Source of the DNA: CADEDV01 sp964596345
GTDB taxonomy: Bacteria; Bacteroidota; Bacteroidia; Chitinophagales; Chitinophagaceae
Assembly (NCBI GenBank): GCA_964596345.1
Contig: CAZQSZ010000007.1
Span: 1 to 64,000, forward strand
DNA: 64,000 nucleotides
Direction of reading: 5' to 3'
The stretch's first letter is position 1; each line of letters starts with the position of its first letter. The notes beneath the pieces were generated by a model. The model saw nothing but the letters and a program-made list of their open reading frames with translations. It was not told the DNA's origin and searched no databases. The translations under genes were made by a program, and so were the position numbers. This document shows, piece by piece, positions 35,585-44,215 of this stretch.

Positions 35585-36334
35585 GTGAAGAATAAAGATT
35601 TATTTTCCCGCTTTATGCATCTGCTGGGTAACTTAACCAAAGATGCCGGACTTATGCCTTTCCAGGATTATGGATTTGCCCGCATCACTCCCGGTCTTGT
35701 ATTCCAGTTGATCTATGTACACCAACACCGGTTCGGTAACAGCTTTACCATCGAAGTCGTCAGCCGGCCACTTTATTATCCAACTGATGTACTGATACTA
35801 ACACCGGGCAACCGGTTATATAAATTTGCCAGCAAGGGTAAAGAAGATAAATGGTGGGAATGCACGAACGCTGAACAGGTCCAGGAGAGCTTTACTGAAA
35901 TCAGGCGGTTACTTCGATTGTATGCTTTTCCTTTTTTTGAAGCCACGAGGTCCGGCAGTGAAATTTTGAAGTCTCGCCGCAAGAATATTTTTGGCCGGAG
36001 CCGTTATGGAAAGCAAATTTCCTGGGGTACCCATGAATGGGATCTTTTTGACACCGGACATCTTCATTTATGGAATGGAAACCTGCCTGCTGCAAGGAAC
36101 TGTCTGAACCAAGCACATGAGCAATTCTCCCCTGATAGCAGGGATTGGGCGAAAGATGCAGCCAGGGATTGCCTGATGTTACTTGCACTTACTGAAAAAG
36201 GGGCAACTTATATATCTTCCTACCTGGATCAGATTGTCCGGCAAAGCCGGAGGAATTTGGGGTTGGATAACTGGTCAGCTCCCGTAGGACAGAATATTGA
36301 TTTTGGCATGCCTTCTTCCAGTGTCATACCGTAA
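35585..36334 (+). CDS. Uncharacterised protein, possibly DUF4304-like
   Basis: The start is probably GTG 35585, with ATG 35615 as alternative; the former gives 249 aa. The N-terminal 110 residues (GFARITPGLVFQLIYVHQ, then FTIEVVSRPLYY) resemble in layout the DUF4304 fold found in many contact-dependent or immunity-type loci, but this is weak. The rest is helical. No signal peptide. It is the last gene of the likely 33854-36334 operon, convergent with the VOC gene. Confidence 0.5.
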   Translation: MKNKDLFSRFMHLLGNLTKDAGLMPFQDYGFARITPGLVFQLIYVHQHRFGNSFTIEVVSRPLYYPTDVLILTPGNRLYKFASKGKEDKWWECTNAEQVQESFTEIRRLLRLYAFPFFEATRSGSEILKSRRKNIFGRSRYGKQISWGTHEWDLFDTGHLHLWNGNLPAARNCLNQAHEQFSPDSRDWAKDAARDCLMLLALTEKGATYISSYLDQIVRQSRRNLGLDNWSAPVGQNIDFGMPSSSVIP

Positions 36335-36475
36335 AGCTTTCTGATTTTGCCGACCCATTATCTTATCAATAAGCAGGGGAGGATCATTGATAAAAATTTA
36401 AAGGGGTGAACATCTGAAGCAAAAGATAATTGAATTCCCGGGAGATTAAATTCAGGAGGTGTAATCCATTTCATT

Positions 36476-36832
36476 TTAAAGCTGCTGCCCGAAGGTTAGT
36501 AAGTTATTATCAGGATCCAGCAATGAAAATTCCCTTTGTCCCCAGGGTTTGTTTTCCAACTGTCCGTTGGGGTGTATGACTGTTTTGTTGTTTAACAGGT
36601 CCCTGAACAGCTTGTCAATTTCCTGCACACGGATATATACTTGTCCGTAGTTGATCAATGGATCAAGATTTTTGTGTTCAAAGAAGTGGATCTGTATCTT
36701 GTCTTTTTCCAGCATCAGGTAATTGGTAGTATTACTATTTCCCCATTCCCGGAAACCCAATTGATTGACATAATAATCCCTGGTGACAGATATATTCTGC
36801 ATGGGTAATTTTGGACAGATGTTTGTAAGCAT
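36476..36832 (-). CDS. VOC-family (glyoxalase/bleomycin-resistance-like) protein
   Basis: A 118-aa single-module VOC protein. The pattern MQNISVTRDYYVNQLGFREWG at the start and REFSLLDPDNNLLTFGQ at the end are the family's paired beta-alpha-beta units. Known homologues either bind drugs or act as small metal-dependent enzymes. The substrate is unknown. It is the second gene after the TlpA-like redoxin gene on the same strand (30-bp gap). Confidence 0.85.
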   Translation of the reverse strand: MLTNICPKLPMQNISVTRDYYVNQLGFREWGNSNTTNYLMLEKDKIQIHFFEHKNLDPLINYGQVYIRVQEIDKLFRDLLNNKTVIHPNGQLENKPWGQREFSLLDPDNNLLTFGQQL

Positions 36833-36862
36833 TAGTTAATTTTTATTGATGATTGGTTACAT

Positions 36863-38065
36863 TTATTTGCTGCCGGACAATCGCTGTTCAATGATTGTTC
36901 TCAGGGTTTTAAATTCATTTTCATCATATCCCTTTCCGGTATAGATGATCTTTCCATTCTCAATTAAATAAAACGTTGGCCAAACTGTAACCTGAAAAGC
37001 CTGTTCTGTTTCTTTCCCGATCAGGATCACCGGGTAATTCATTTGCAGCACAGGAATAAACTTTTTTATTTCGGCTATTTTTTTCTCCGATGTATCGGTA
37101 CTGTTCAAACCCAAAATTTGTAAACCTTTGGCCCCAAACTCGGTTTGCAAATTTGCAAGCATCGGTATTGCTTTCAAACAAGGAGGACAGGCGAGGTACC
37201 AAAAATCCAGTACTACTAATTTCTTATCTGAAAGATCCCCGGGCTGAAAGGATTTGTTGTTGACGTACTTTCCAGTCCAATGCGGCATTTCTGTTCCGGT
37301 GTTTAACAGGGGGACTTCTGATTTTTTTCTTGCCATATCGAAGGGCTCCGGTTCCACGCCCGGTATAAAGCTATAGTGTATCGCTGCCTTTTTATTTTTT
37401 AAGCCTACCAGGTTTTTGATGACCAGCTCCTGGTACTCCTGCTGTATACCTTTGTATTCTGCATATCCCTGCATCCTGACGGGAAGGAATGTTTGCTTGT
37501 CTATATAGAGGTATCTTTCTGACCGGGTGATCTCTTCGTCAGCTTTGAAGCTGAACTTTATCACATAATATTTTTTGCCCGAGGAACTGCTGTCTGCTAA
37601 ACGGGAAATATCGATGGCTGCTTTGATCCAGCTACTGACCGGGTCCAGGGAATACAGATAGCTGGGTACGAAGTTTGTTCCGATATTGTTTCGGATAAAA
37701 TTTCTACCCAATACCTGCGACTTTTCTTTTTTGAGCCAACTTTCTTTTTTATTGGACATGAAGAAATCTTCACCGGTGTAACCCACATCTGTTGACCCAT
37801 TGGAAACAATGGCATGGTACTTTAAAATGGTATCCTCCTGTTTTTTGAGTACCCGGCAATGCCTTGTATAGAAATCTGTCGTATCGGTATTGTCAAAGAA
37901 TTTCATTTTAAAGCTGGCGTCGTATTCAAAGCCGTCAAACTCCCGCAGGCGGCTGATACATTTTTGCAGGACCGGGTCGATGGACTGGGCATATAAAGTT
38001 GTGCCACCGCTGCTTAACAGGGTGAAACCTGAAAAAAGGAAAAAGAGAAGTCTTGTAATTTTCAT
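36863..38065 (-). CDS. Exported TlpA-like thioredoxin-domain protein
   Basis: A 400-aa protein with a signal peptide (about 1-26), an N-terminal beta-rich domain resembling outer-membrane lipoprotein-sorting or DUF3108-like folds (about 30-235), and a C-terminal TlpA/redoxin domain with the active site C293-P-P-C296 in WYLACPPCLKAIP. It should act as a periplasmic thiol-disulfide oxidoreductase. The promoter carries two tandem half-sites (38144-38173) of the kind found at the LytS/LytTR locus. Confidence 0.85.
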   Translation of the reverse strand: MKITRLLFFLFSGFTLLSSGGTTLYAQSIDPVLQKCISRLREFDGFEYDASFKMKFFDNTDTTDFYTRHCRVLKKQEDTILKYHAIVSNGSTDVGYTGEDFFMSNKKESWLKKEKSQVLGRNFIRNNIGTNFVPSYLYSLDPVSSWIKAAIDISRLADSSSSGKKYYVIKFSFKADEEITRSERYLYIDKQTFLPVRMQGYAEYKGIQQEYQELVIKNLVGLKNKKAAIHYSFIPGVEPEPFDMARKKSEVPLLNTGTEMPHWTGKYVNNKSFQPGDLSDKKLVVLDFWYLACPPCLKAIPMLANLQTEFGAKGLQILGLNSTDTSEKKIAEIKKFIPVLQMNYPVILIGKETEQAFQVTVWPTFYLIENGKIIYTGKGYDENEFKTLRTIIEQRLSGSK

Positions 38066-38112
38066 GGTGAAGGGAGATTAAGATTGAAGGTAAGCCGCTC
38101 CGACTGACCGTG

Positions 38113-38173
38113 AAAACGTAAATGTGTGAACTGCGTGCAGCCGCTACGGAAAGGCAGTTTTTGTCAACGAAAA
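38113..38173 (-). promoter_or_regulatory. Tandem LytTR-like half-sites upstream of TlpA-like gene
   Basis: Read on the minus strand, TTTTCGTTG (38165-38173) and TTTCCGTAG (38144-38152) are spaced 21 bp apart. A -7-like TACGTTTT (38113-38120, one mismatch) follows with its end about 35 bp from the proximal half-site centre. Confidence 0.5.
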
Positions 38174-38186
38174 CAAGAGACCCTGG

Positions 38187-39116
38187 CTACACGGACCAGT
38201 TTGTAATGATCACATTCCCTTTCTTATGTCCCGCGTCCACGTACTGATGAGCTTCCATTATTTTATCCGGCGGATAGACCCGGTCTATCACCGGGTGGAA
38301 TTCATGCTGCTCAATCATCTGGTGCAGGGATTTGAGGTAAGCCATTTTTTCTGCCGTTACTGAACGAACGGTGCAGAAGCTCCCTCCTTTTTTAAGCAGG
38401 CGTCTGGCTGTTGCCGCAGGGAGTTTACCTACTGCATCGAATACGATGTCGAACCTTTCCCTGATCAGGGTCATATCTTCCTTTGTATAATCTATGCACT
38501 GGTCAGCCCCGAGTGCTCTCACCAGTGCAAAGTTTTCACTACTGCAAACAGCGGTCACTCTTGCGCAGCCATATTTCGCCACCTGAATAGCACTGGTACC
38601 CACACTGCCGGATGCACCATAGATGAGAATATTTTGACCCGTTCCTATTTGCGCTTTGCTGAGCAGGTGGATGGCGGTCATTCCGCCAACAGGGAGGGCC
38701 GCCGCTTCTATCATGGACAGTTGCGGCGGCTTTGCTGCGATCACTCCCCGCCTGTGTTTTTCAGGTAGCAAGATGTATTGTGCGTAGGAACCGGTTTTTA
38801 ATCCTGTCGTTGTACCATAAACTTTGTCACCGGGCCTGAATTGTTTTACCAATGCACCCACCTGTTCCACGGTGCCGGCAAATTCAATACCCAGCACCTG
38901 CTGCCTGGGTTTTCGTATTCCATACATCAGGCGGAGCAGTATTGTAAACAAAATGGATCCGGGGTATTTTCCCCTGCGTATCCAGGTCACTCCTGCAGAT
39001 ACGGAAGCCGCTTCCACTTTTATCAACATCTCTTTGTTGCCCGGAACAGGCTTTTCCATTTCCACTAGTTGTAACACCCCGGGAGCTCCATATTTTTTAT
39101 AAATGACAGCTTTCAT
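38187..39116 (-). CDS. NAD(P)-dependent alcohol dehydrogenase / quinone oxidoreductase (MDR)
   Basis: The 309-aa enzyme is a medium-chain dehydrogenase/reductase. It has VYGTTTGLKTGSYAQY, the nucleotide-binding ILIYGASGSVGTSAIQVAK near residue 165, and IDYTKED. It lacks the zinc-ligand cysteines of classical alcohol dehydrogenases, so NADPH:quinone or enoyl reductase activity is more likely. A Crp/Fnr-type palindrome (39231-39244) lies upstream with a 37-bp spacing to a -7-like element, so activation by a Crp/Fnr regulator is inferred. Confidence 0.85.
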   Translation of the reverse strand: MKAVIYKKYGAPGVLQLVEMEKPVPGNKEMLIKVEAASVSAGVTWIRRGKYPGSILFTILLRLMYGIRKPRQQVLGIEFAGTVEQVGALVKQFRPGDKVYGTTTGLKTGSYAQYILLPEKHRRGVIAAKPPQLSMIEAAALPVGGMTAIHLLSKAQIGTGQNILIYGASGSVGTSAIQVAKYGCARVTAVCSSENFALVRALGADQCIDYTKEDMTLIRERFDIVFDAVGKLPAATARRLLKKGGSFCTVRSVTAEKMAYLKSLHQMIEQHEFHPVIDRVYPPDKIMEAHQYVDAGHKKGNVIITNWSV

Positions 39117-39200
39117 CAGTGTATTTCAATTAAAGGTGAACTGCATCTTTATCCGCGATGAAGTTTGGTCCGAAAGGAATGTACTTGTCCATTCGTGCAA

Positions 39201-39244
39201 CAAAAATGTTTCAACGTTCATGGAGTTCCATTAACATAAGTCAA
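39201..39244 (-). promoter_or_regulatory. Crp/Fnr-type operator, site c
   Basis: TTAACATAAGTCAA (39231-39244) centres 37 bp upstream of the end of CATTTTTG (39201-39208, minus strand, one mismatch to TAnnTTTG) in front of the MDR dehydrogenase gene. Confidence 0.55.
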
Positions 39245-39283
39245 GAAAGGAGAGGGGAGAGATGAGAAAGGATGAAGCTAACG

Positions 39284-39895
39284 TTACTGTGGCAGAGGTT
39301 TCATTTTATATTTTCCCCGTAACTGATTTAGCGGTTCTACATTGAATCTTTTTCTTTCTTCGTCTGTTGCCAGGGTCGTATCCACGGGAGCCAGCAACAT
39401 TTCACCTGTGTTGTCATCAAACACAAACTGGGTTCCATATTTCTGGTAGCCGGATGTAAACAACAAAAATCTGTCATAGTTTAAGGCGATGATCCTTGGT
39501 ACCTGCAGGCTCTTGATGGTTGCGGTATCGTTTTGCCGGGTTAGGTCCTCCAGTGCCGCTGAAGATAATTGAAAGGCCAATAAAAAATTCTCGGGACTGA
39601 TACTGGTGAGTTCTCCCTCACAAATTTTTGCTGCAGTATGTTGTAATATCCAGGCGGCTCTTATTTTGTCCTTCGGGGTTACCACTTTATTTGCAGCCAG
39701 CAACTGATAAATCTGCTCCCTGTGCTTTTTATCATACGCTTCCAGGTTCACCGTATCGGTTCTTGCATCAAGTTCCCTGATGGCTATATCTTTTTGATAG
39801 AGTTTTTCGATCAGCTGATTATCGTGCTTTTCATCGCTGTTTGCTGTACAACTTAGTATTACCAATACGAGGGCCAGTATACCTGATTTTGTCAT
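39284..39895 (-). CDS. Lipoprotein of unknown function
   Basis: A 203-aa lipoprotein with a lipobox at about residues 13-16 (ILSC) followed by a mostly helical body. I recognise no family. The -7-like element lies just upstream (about 14 bp before the ATG), with a Crp/Fnr-type operator at 39938-39951. Together with the upstream crp gene it forms one of three regulator-operator-target modules in the window. Confidence 0.65.
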   Translation of the reverse strand: MTKSGILALVLVILSCTANSDEKHDNQLIEKLYQKDIAIRELDARTDTVNLEAYDKKHREQIYQLLAANKVVTPKDKIRAAWILQHTAAKICEGELTSISPENFLLAFQLSSAALEDLTRQNDTATIKSLQVPRIIALNYDRFLLFTSGYQKYGTQFVFDDNTGEMLLAPVDTTLATDEERKRFNVEPLNQLRGKYKMKPLPQ

Positions 39896-39908
39896 CCTTT
39901 TTTGGGCG

Positions 39909-39951
39909 CAAAATGTACCGTCCCTGCCTGTATCCCGTTGACATAAGTTAA
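39909..39951 (-). promoter_or_regulatory. Crp/Fnr-type operator, site b
   Basis: TTGACATAAGTTAA (39938-39951) lies between the crp gene (stop at 39963) and the lipoprotein gene. Its centre is 36 bp from the end of TACATTTTG (39909-39917), a -7-like element with one extra base between TA and TTTG. Confidence 0.55.
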
Positions 39952-39962
39952 GAAATGTAACT

Positions 39963-40553
39963 TTATTTTACAGGTTGTTGTACCTGCTCCTGTAACCGCT
40001 TGCGGATACGGCTGAGCGATTCGGGTTTAATGCCCAGGTAACTGGCCAGCTGGTACTGGGGTACTCTTTGCACCAGGTCGGGTCTTTTGTCCAGTAAATC
40101 GAGGTAGCGTTGTTCGGGTGTGCTGGTCCTGAATGCATCAAATGAAGCCTGGTTTTTGGCAAGGAGCTGTTCGGAAAAGATACGGCATAGTTTTTCGAAG
40201 TTGGGGAATCTTTCGAAGATCATTTTTTCCATGGAAGGATTGGATACGATGAGCATTGAATTTTCCACGCAGGACAGGTTGTAGTCAGCAGGTTTATCCA
40301 AACTTGTATTGCTGGTGATCACGGTTTCAAATTCGGTATAGAAGGCCGTAGTCTTTTCTTCCCCCTCAACAATATAATAGGTGCGGACACAACCACTGAT
40401 GACAAAGTATGATTCTCTCGACAGGTATCCTTCCCGCAAAATTATTTCCCCTTTCTTATAACTTTTGAACAGGTCCAGGTCCATGATCGCCTGTTTTTCT
40501 TCCGGGGACAGGGGCATGTATTGTTCGAGGAATGCAAAGAGTTTTTTTTCCAT
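39963..40553 (-). CDS. Crp/Fnr-family transcription regulator
   Basis: A 196-aa protein with an N-terminal cyclic-nucleotide-binding-like domain (to about residue 125; GEIILREGYLSRESYFVISG) and a C-terminal helix-turn-helix with RVPQYQLASYLGIKPESLSRIRKRL. No FNR-type cysteine cluster is seen, and cAMP-contacting residues are not obvious, so the signal is unknown. It is paralogous to the regulator at 53839-54432, with almost identical HTH. Immediately downstream are an operator and a lipoprotein gene. Confidence 0.9.
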   Translation of the reverse strand: MEKKLFAFLEQYMPLSPEEKQAIMDLDLFKSYKKGEIILREGYLSRESYFVISGCVRTYYIVEGEEKTTAFYTEFETVITSNTSLDKPADYNLSCVENSMLIVSNPSMEKMIFERFPNFEKLCRIFSEQLLAKNQASFDAFRTSTPEQRYLDLLDKRPDLVQRVPQYQLASYLGIKPESLSRIRKRLQEQVQQPVK

Positions 40554-40664
40554 GTTAGTTTTATTTTCTCCGGTTCACTACGGTTTGCTGTAAAGGTAAA
40601 ATTATAAAAAAACGTAGCGGAAAATTGAATGTTAAATTAATTCCGGCGTTCCTTGCATTCATTA

Positions 40665-41417
40665 CTATTCAAGCCTGAAGACAACCGGAAGGGCCTGTAT
40701 GAAGGAAGCTAATTCACCATCCCTCTTGCCGGGTAACCATGGCGGCATCCTGTTCACGACCCTGATCGCTTCTGCATCGAGTTGCGGCGAAATACTTTTA
40801 TATAATTTAACAGCTGTAATTGATCCGTCTGTATTCACCGTGAAGAGGACATATACCGTCCCCTGGATCTCCTGTATTTTTGCCAGGGGAGGATATTTGA
40901 GATTTCTCCACAGGAATTTTCGCAAGGAATCCTCTCCACCGGGAAATTGGGGTTGTTGCTCATAGGCAAACCATGCTGTATCTTTTCCCTCCTTTGTATA
41001 ACATGATCCCGTAACTAACGTATCATTCCTGTAGATGTCCCTTCGTTTAACTGCGCCGCCCGGCCAGCGGGTAATAAAGTTACCCTCCATTTTATTATTC
41101 ACATAACTGATCTCCCTGGTTACTCCTGTTTTTGGGAAATAATCGAAGCTGATACCTTCCTTTATCAGTTTCTTAAAATCAGAATAATTTTTTTCCACGA
41201 GCAACTGCCCATTCGCGGCGTGCCGGGTCATCTTGACCCGGTTGCTGTCTTCCCGGTCATAGTTTCTTACCGTATAGTATTCTGCTGAATCTATAAAGTT
41301 TGTTTGCTGATGGGATTTGGTGAAATATGCCGTGTCCGCTTTTTTCCAGGAAGACTGGGAATACACAGCCATATTAAGGCTGCCAATTGCAATAAGGGTA
41401 CAGATTATATGTTTCAT
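40665..41417 (-). CDS. Exported TonB C-terminal-domain protein
   Basis: A 250-aa protein with a signal peptide (about 1-20). A central MORN-like repeat region (NGQLLVEKNY, NKMEGNFITRWPGG) is followed by a TonB-like C-terminal domain (about 155-250; GTVYVLFTVNTDGSITAVKLYKS). It lacks the proline-rich linker and N-terminal membrane anchor of a true energy transducer, so it may be an accessory periplasmic partner. It is the second gene of the 42240-40665 operon (4-bp gap). Confidence 0.82.
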   Translation of the reverse strand: MKHIICTLIAIGSLNMAVYSQSSWKKADTAYFTKSHQQTNFIDSAEYYTVRNYDREDSNRVKMTRHAANGQLLVEKNYSDFKKLIKEGISFDYFPKTGVTREISYVNNKMEGNFITRWPGGAVKRRDIYRNDTLVTGSCYTKEGKDTAWFAYEQQPQFPGGEDSLRKFLWRNLKYPPLAKIQEIQGTVYVLFTVNTDGSITAVKLYKSISPQLDAEAIRVVNRMPPWLPGKRDGELASFIQALPVVFRLE

Positions 41418-41421
41418 CTTC

Positions 41422-42240
41422 TCAATTACTAAAACCTAACTTTATTTTATACCGGGCGGCTCCAGGTCCGAAGTATTGCTCCAGTTTCAGTACCTCCCTT
41501 GTTTTTTTACTGATCCAGAAGATTTCTTTATTGCCCGGAGACTCATGTTCCAGTATCCAGCATTTTATTTTTTGCCCGTCGTATCCTTCCAAATCCGCTT
41601 CCCCTTTTACCGTATAGGCGACGGTTTGAAAATCTGAAGCGGTTCCGGGATCATAAAACGGGATCACGAAAGTAACTCCTTTTCTATATGGTAAAGTTGG
41701 AAATGTTTCCAGGTCCAGGTGCCAGTTCAGGTAATATTTATCAACGGATGATTTATAACCCTCCCATATTTTCTTTGCCTGTTTTGCCGTGTCTGCATCA
41801 CCCAATAGCCTGCCATTGTACTCCACTGTTTTATCTTTCATATTCACGATGGTGGATGTGATTGACTTTGCCGTTGCTGTGCGGCCGGCCAGTACTTTCC
41901 ACCAGGTATGGTGGTACAGCGGTTGCATTGTTTTTATATCCGAGTACGATTTTACGATGTGCATGATACTGTCCTTGTCTTCCCATTGCTGGGTGATCTC
42001 CAGGGCCGGGGTTCCATTATAGTCAGTTCGCTTAATCGTCCGGGTCCAAAACTGTGCCATCGAGCGGACCGTATCTTTTTTCATTTTAAAATAAACAAGA
42101 TAGCGGTGTGTTCCTTCCCGGAGAACAGCTGTATTGATATCTTTAGCACTGATGTGCAGGGTGTCACCTGTTTGTCCGTTCAGGATCGCAGCGTGGATCA
42201 GCAGGATGCTGCCCAGCAAGAGTTTTACTTTCATGTACAT
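41422..42240 (-). CDS. Secreted DUF3108-like protein
   Basis: A 272-aa protein with a signal peptide (about 1-21), beta-rich, with motifs TPALEITQQWED, CWILEHESPGNKEIFWISKK and LKLEQYFGPGAARYKIKL that resemble DUF3108-type periplasmic proteins. Start could also be ATG 42234. It is divergent from the LytS/LytTR genes and shares their array of regulatory repeats (42316-42394). A -7-like TATTGTTG (42270-42277, minus) lies 30 bp upstream. Function unknown. Confidence 0.68.
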   Translation of the reverse strand: MYMKVKLLLGSILLIHAAILNGQTGDTLHISAKDINTAVLREGTHRYLVYFKMKKDTVRSMAQFWTRTIKRTDYNGTPALEITQQWEDKDSIMHIVKSYSDIKTMQPLYHHTWWKVLAGRTATAKSITSTIVNMKDKTVEYNGRLLGDADTAKQAKKIWEGYKSSVDKYYLNWHLDLETFPTLPYRKGVTFVIPFYDPGTASDFQTVAYTVKGEADLEGYDGQKIKCWILEHESPGNKEIFWISKKTREVLKLEQYFGPGAARYKIKLGFSN

Positions 42241-42315
42241 TTATTTGTGCTAAAATGAAAATATATCCGCAACAATAGCCGGGGAATTTTATAAAGTGAT
42301 TTTTTTGCGGGTTCA

Positions 42316-42394
42316 TTTCGTGTACACTAATTGCCTTTTCGTAGCTGTTCAGCCATTTTCGTTGACATTTTTCACCTGTTCGTGTGAATTTCGT
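42316..42394. promoter_or_regulatory. Array of five TTTCGT half-sites at the LytS/LytTR locus
   Basis: TTTCGT cores start at 42316, 42337, 42357, 42378 (GTTCGT) and 42389. The spacings of 21, 20, 21 and 11 bp are all close to whole helical turns. LytTR proteins bind tandem 9-10-bp direct repeats at about this pitch, so autoregulation by the adjacent response regulator is likely. An ATTACC-TGC-GGTAAT hairpin (42400-42414) follows in the leader. Confidence 0.65.
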
Positions 42395-42421
42395 TTATAT
42401 TACCTGCGGTAATGCAATTGT

Positions 42422-43477
42422 ATGAATGGTTTTCTTCAACGTCCTTTTGTCACCAGTTTACTGATCGGTCTATCCTATTTCCTGCTTTGGGCCGTGGCGA
42501 TCATCATTTCGGTTGATTATAATTCATCCGAATTCGGCCAGGCTTTTACTTATACGTGCTGGCAAAACGGATATGGCCTGCTGCTAAGCCTGCTCCTGTT
42601 TCATGTGCTACTGCCTTTTATCAATACCCGAAAAAAAAAAGTTGCCTGGGCCATCCTGTCCGGTCTCTTCTTTTTGGTCCTTCTATCTGTTGTTTACCAG
42701 CTATGGCTGCGGTTGGGGATGCAGATCGGGACCTACCCGGTGATCGAAAAAGAAATGCTGACCAGCGGTTACGTGGTCCGTGGTATCATTTACCTGTTGT
42801 ATGGGGTTGCTTATTTCACCACGATCAAATTACTGATACATATTGTCAGGCTGAAGGACCGGAATAACCGGCTGCAACTGGAAAAGAAAAATGCAGAGCT
42901 GAGTTACCTGAAATCACAAACCAACCCGCATTTTCTTTTTAATACACTTCATAATCTTTATTCCCTGGCTGAAGAAAGATCACCCCTTACTGCCGGTGCA
43001 ATTTTGCGGTTGTCGGATATCCTGCGCTTCATGCTCTATGAATCGGAGGCCTCTTTGATTTCTATCGGGAAGGAAATGAAAATTATCCGTGAATATATTG
43101 AACTGGAAAGAATGCGCTATGATGATACCCTTTCTATTTCCATCAGTGAAGAGGTGGATGATAACGGCCAGCTGGTGCCGCCTTTATTGCTGATCCCCCT
43201 GGTGGAGAATGCTTTTAAACATGGCGTTTCGGAAACCATTAACCAGCCTTATATCCGCATCCGTTTAGCGGTGAAAGAAAAGGTACTGACGTTTACGGTG
43301 GAAAATTCCAAAAGCAGTAAGGAACATTCCGGCCAACTGAAGGTCAATATCGGGTTGGGTAACCTGCGCCGTCAACTGGATCTTTTATTTGCTGATTATT
43401 CCCTGGATATCCTTAACGAAGCAACGGGTTTCCAGGTCTGCTTGTCTATTCATCTTGACAGTTATGGAAAAGTATAA
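42422..43477 (+). CDS. LytS/YehU-type sensor histidine kinase
   Basis: A 351-aa membrane kinase with about four N-terminal membrane helices (residues 10-145), a short coiled coil, and a His_kinase domain with the phosphoacceptor H170 in KSQTNPHFLFNTLHNLYSL. A C-terminal HATPase with VENAFKHG and GLGNLRRQL follows. Its 3' end overlaps the response-regulator gene by 14 bp. It has no dedicated extracellular domain, which suggests sensing within the membrane. The promoter carries five tandem TTTCGT repeats. Confidence 0.92.
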   Translation: MNGFLQRPFVTSLLIGLSYFLLWAVAIIISVDYNSSEFGQAFTYTCWQNGYGLLLSLLLFHVLLPFINTRKKKVAWAILSGLFFLVLLSVVYQLWLRLGMQIGTYPVIEKEMLTSGYVVRGIIYLLYGVAYFTTIKLLIHIVRLKDRNNRLQLEKKNAELSYLKSQTNPHFLFNTLHNLYSLAEERSPLTAGAILRLSDILRFMLYESEASLISIGKEMKIIREYIELERMRYDDTLSISISEEVDDNGQLVPPLLLIPLVENAFKHGVSETINQPYIRIRLAVKEKVLTFTVENSKSSKEHSGQLKVNIGLGNLRRQLDLLFADYSLDILNEATGFQVCLSIHLDSYGKV

Positions 43478-44168
43478 AGTTATGATCGTGGAGGATGAAC
43501 CTCCTGCCATTAATATCCTGCGGAATTATATTCAGCGGGTACCTCATCTCGAACCCGGGGGCGAATTCAGGGAAGCCACCAGTGCCGGGCGGCAGCTGCA
43601 ACAGGTCCCTATCGATATCCTGTTCCTGGATATTCATTTGCCCGAACTGAAGGGGCTTGATTTCCTGCGCACCCTCACGAAGCGGCCGGCGGTTATCCTG
43701 ACCACCGCATATCACCAGTATGCCATCGAGGGATTTGAATTAGGTGTAACTGATTACCTGCTGAAACCTTTCTCTTTTGATCGTTTCCTGCTCGCAGTGA
43801 ATAAAGCTATCCGGGATATCAAATCGGAACAGGCATTGGCGCAGCGTTCTGCAGCCGCCAATGATTTCCTGCTCATCTCGGTCGATCGCAGAAAGGTAAG
43901 GATTGCGTTTGACGATATTCTATATATTGAAAGCAGCAGGGAAGCGGTGAAGATCTTCACTTTAAAGACCAGCTATTTCTGTAGGATCAGGACAAAGGTC
44001 CTGGAAAAAATGCTTCCTCCCGAACGGTTCAAACGTATCCAGCGATCCTTCATCGTGGCTCTTGATAAAATCGAAGCTTTTAATAAGGAGTATGTTGAAA
44101 TCAACGGAAAGCGTATCCCTATCGGGATCGGCTACAGGAATGGAATGACCTACTTCACCAACAAGTAA
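43464..44168 (+). CDS. LytTR-family response regulator
   Basis: A 234-aa protein with a receiver domain (VMIVEDEPPA, phosphoacceptor D56 in FLDIHLP, KPF loop near residue 110) and a C-terminal LytTR DNA-binding domain (about 130-234) containing DILYIESSREAVKIFT and RFKRIQRSFIVALDKIEAF. I chose ATG 43464, inside the kinase gene, because it starts just before the receiver domain. It is the best candidate to bind the TTTCnGTWG-like repeats found at its own promoter and at several others in the window. Confidence 0.93.
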   Translation: MEKYKVMIVEDEPPAINILRNYIQRVPHLEPGGEFREATSAGRQLQQVPIDILFLDIHLPELKGLDFLRTLTKRPAVILTTAYHQYAIEGFELGVTDYLLKPFSFDRFLLAVNKAIRDIKSEQALAQRSAAANDFLLISVDRRKVRIAFDDILYIESSREAVKIFTLKTSYFCRIRTKVLEKMLPPERFKRIQRSFIVALDKIEAFNKEYVEINGKRIPIGIGYRNGMTYFTNK

Positions 44169-44215
44169 GGTAAGTCATTCCCGGTGTTCTTCATTGATCA
44201 GCAACTGCCCGCGGT

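Noticed and set aside
42316..42394. CRISPR-like array
   Set aside because: Units are about 6-9 bp at a 20-21 bp pitch without conserved 25-35 bp repeats or cas genes; they fit regulator half-sites.
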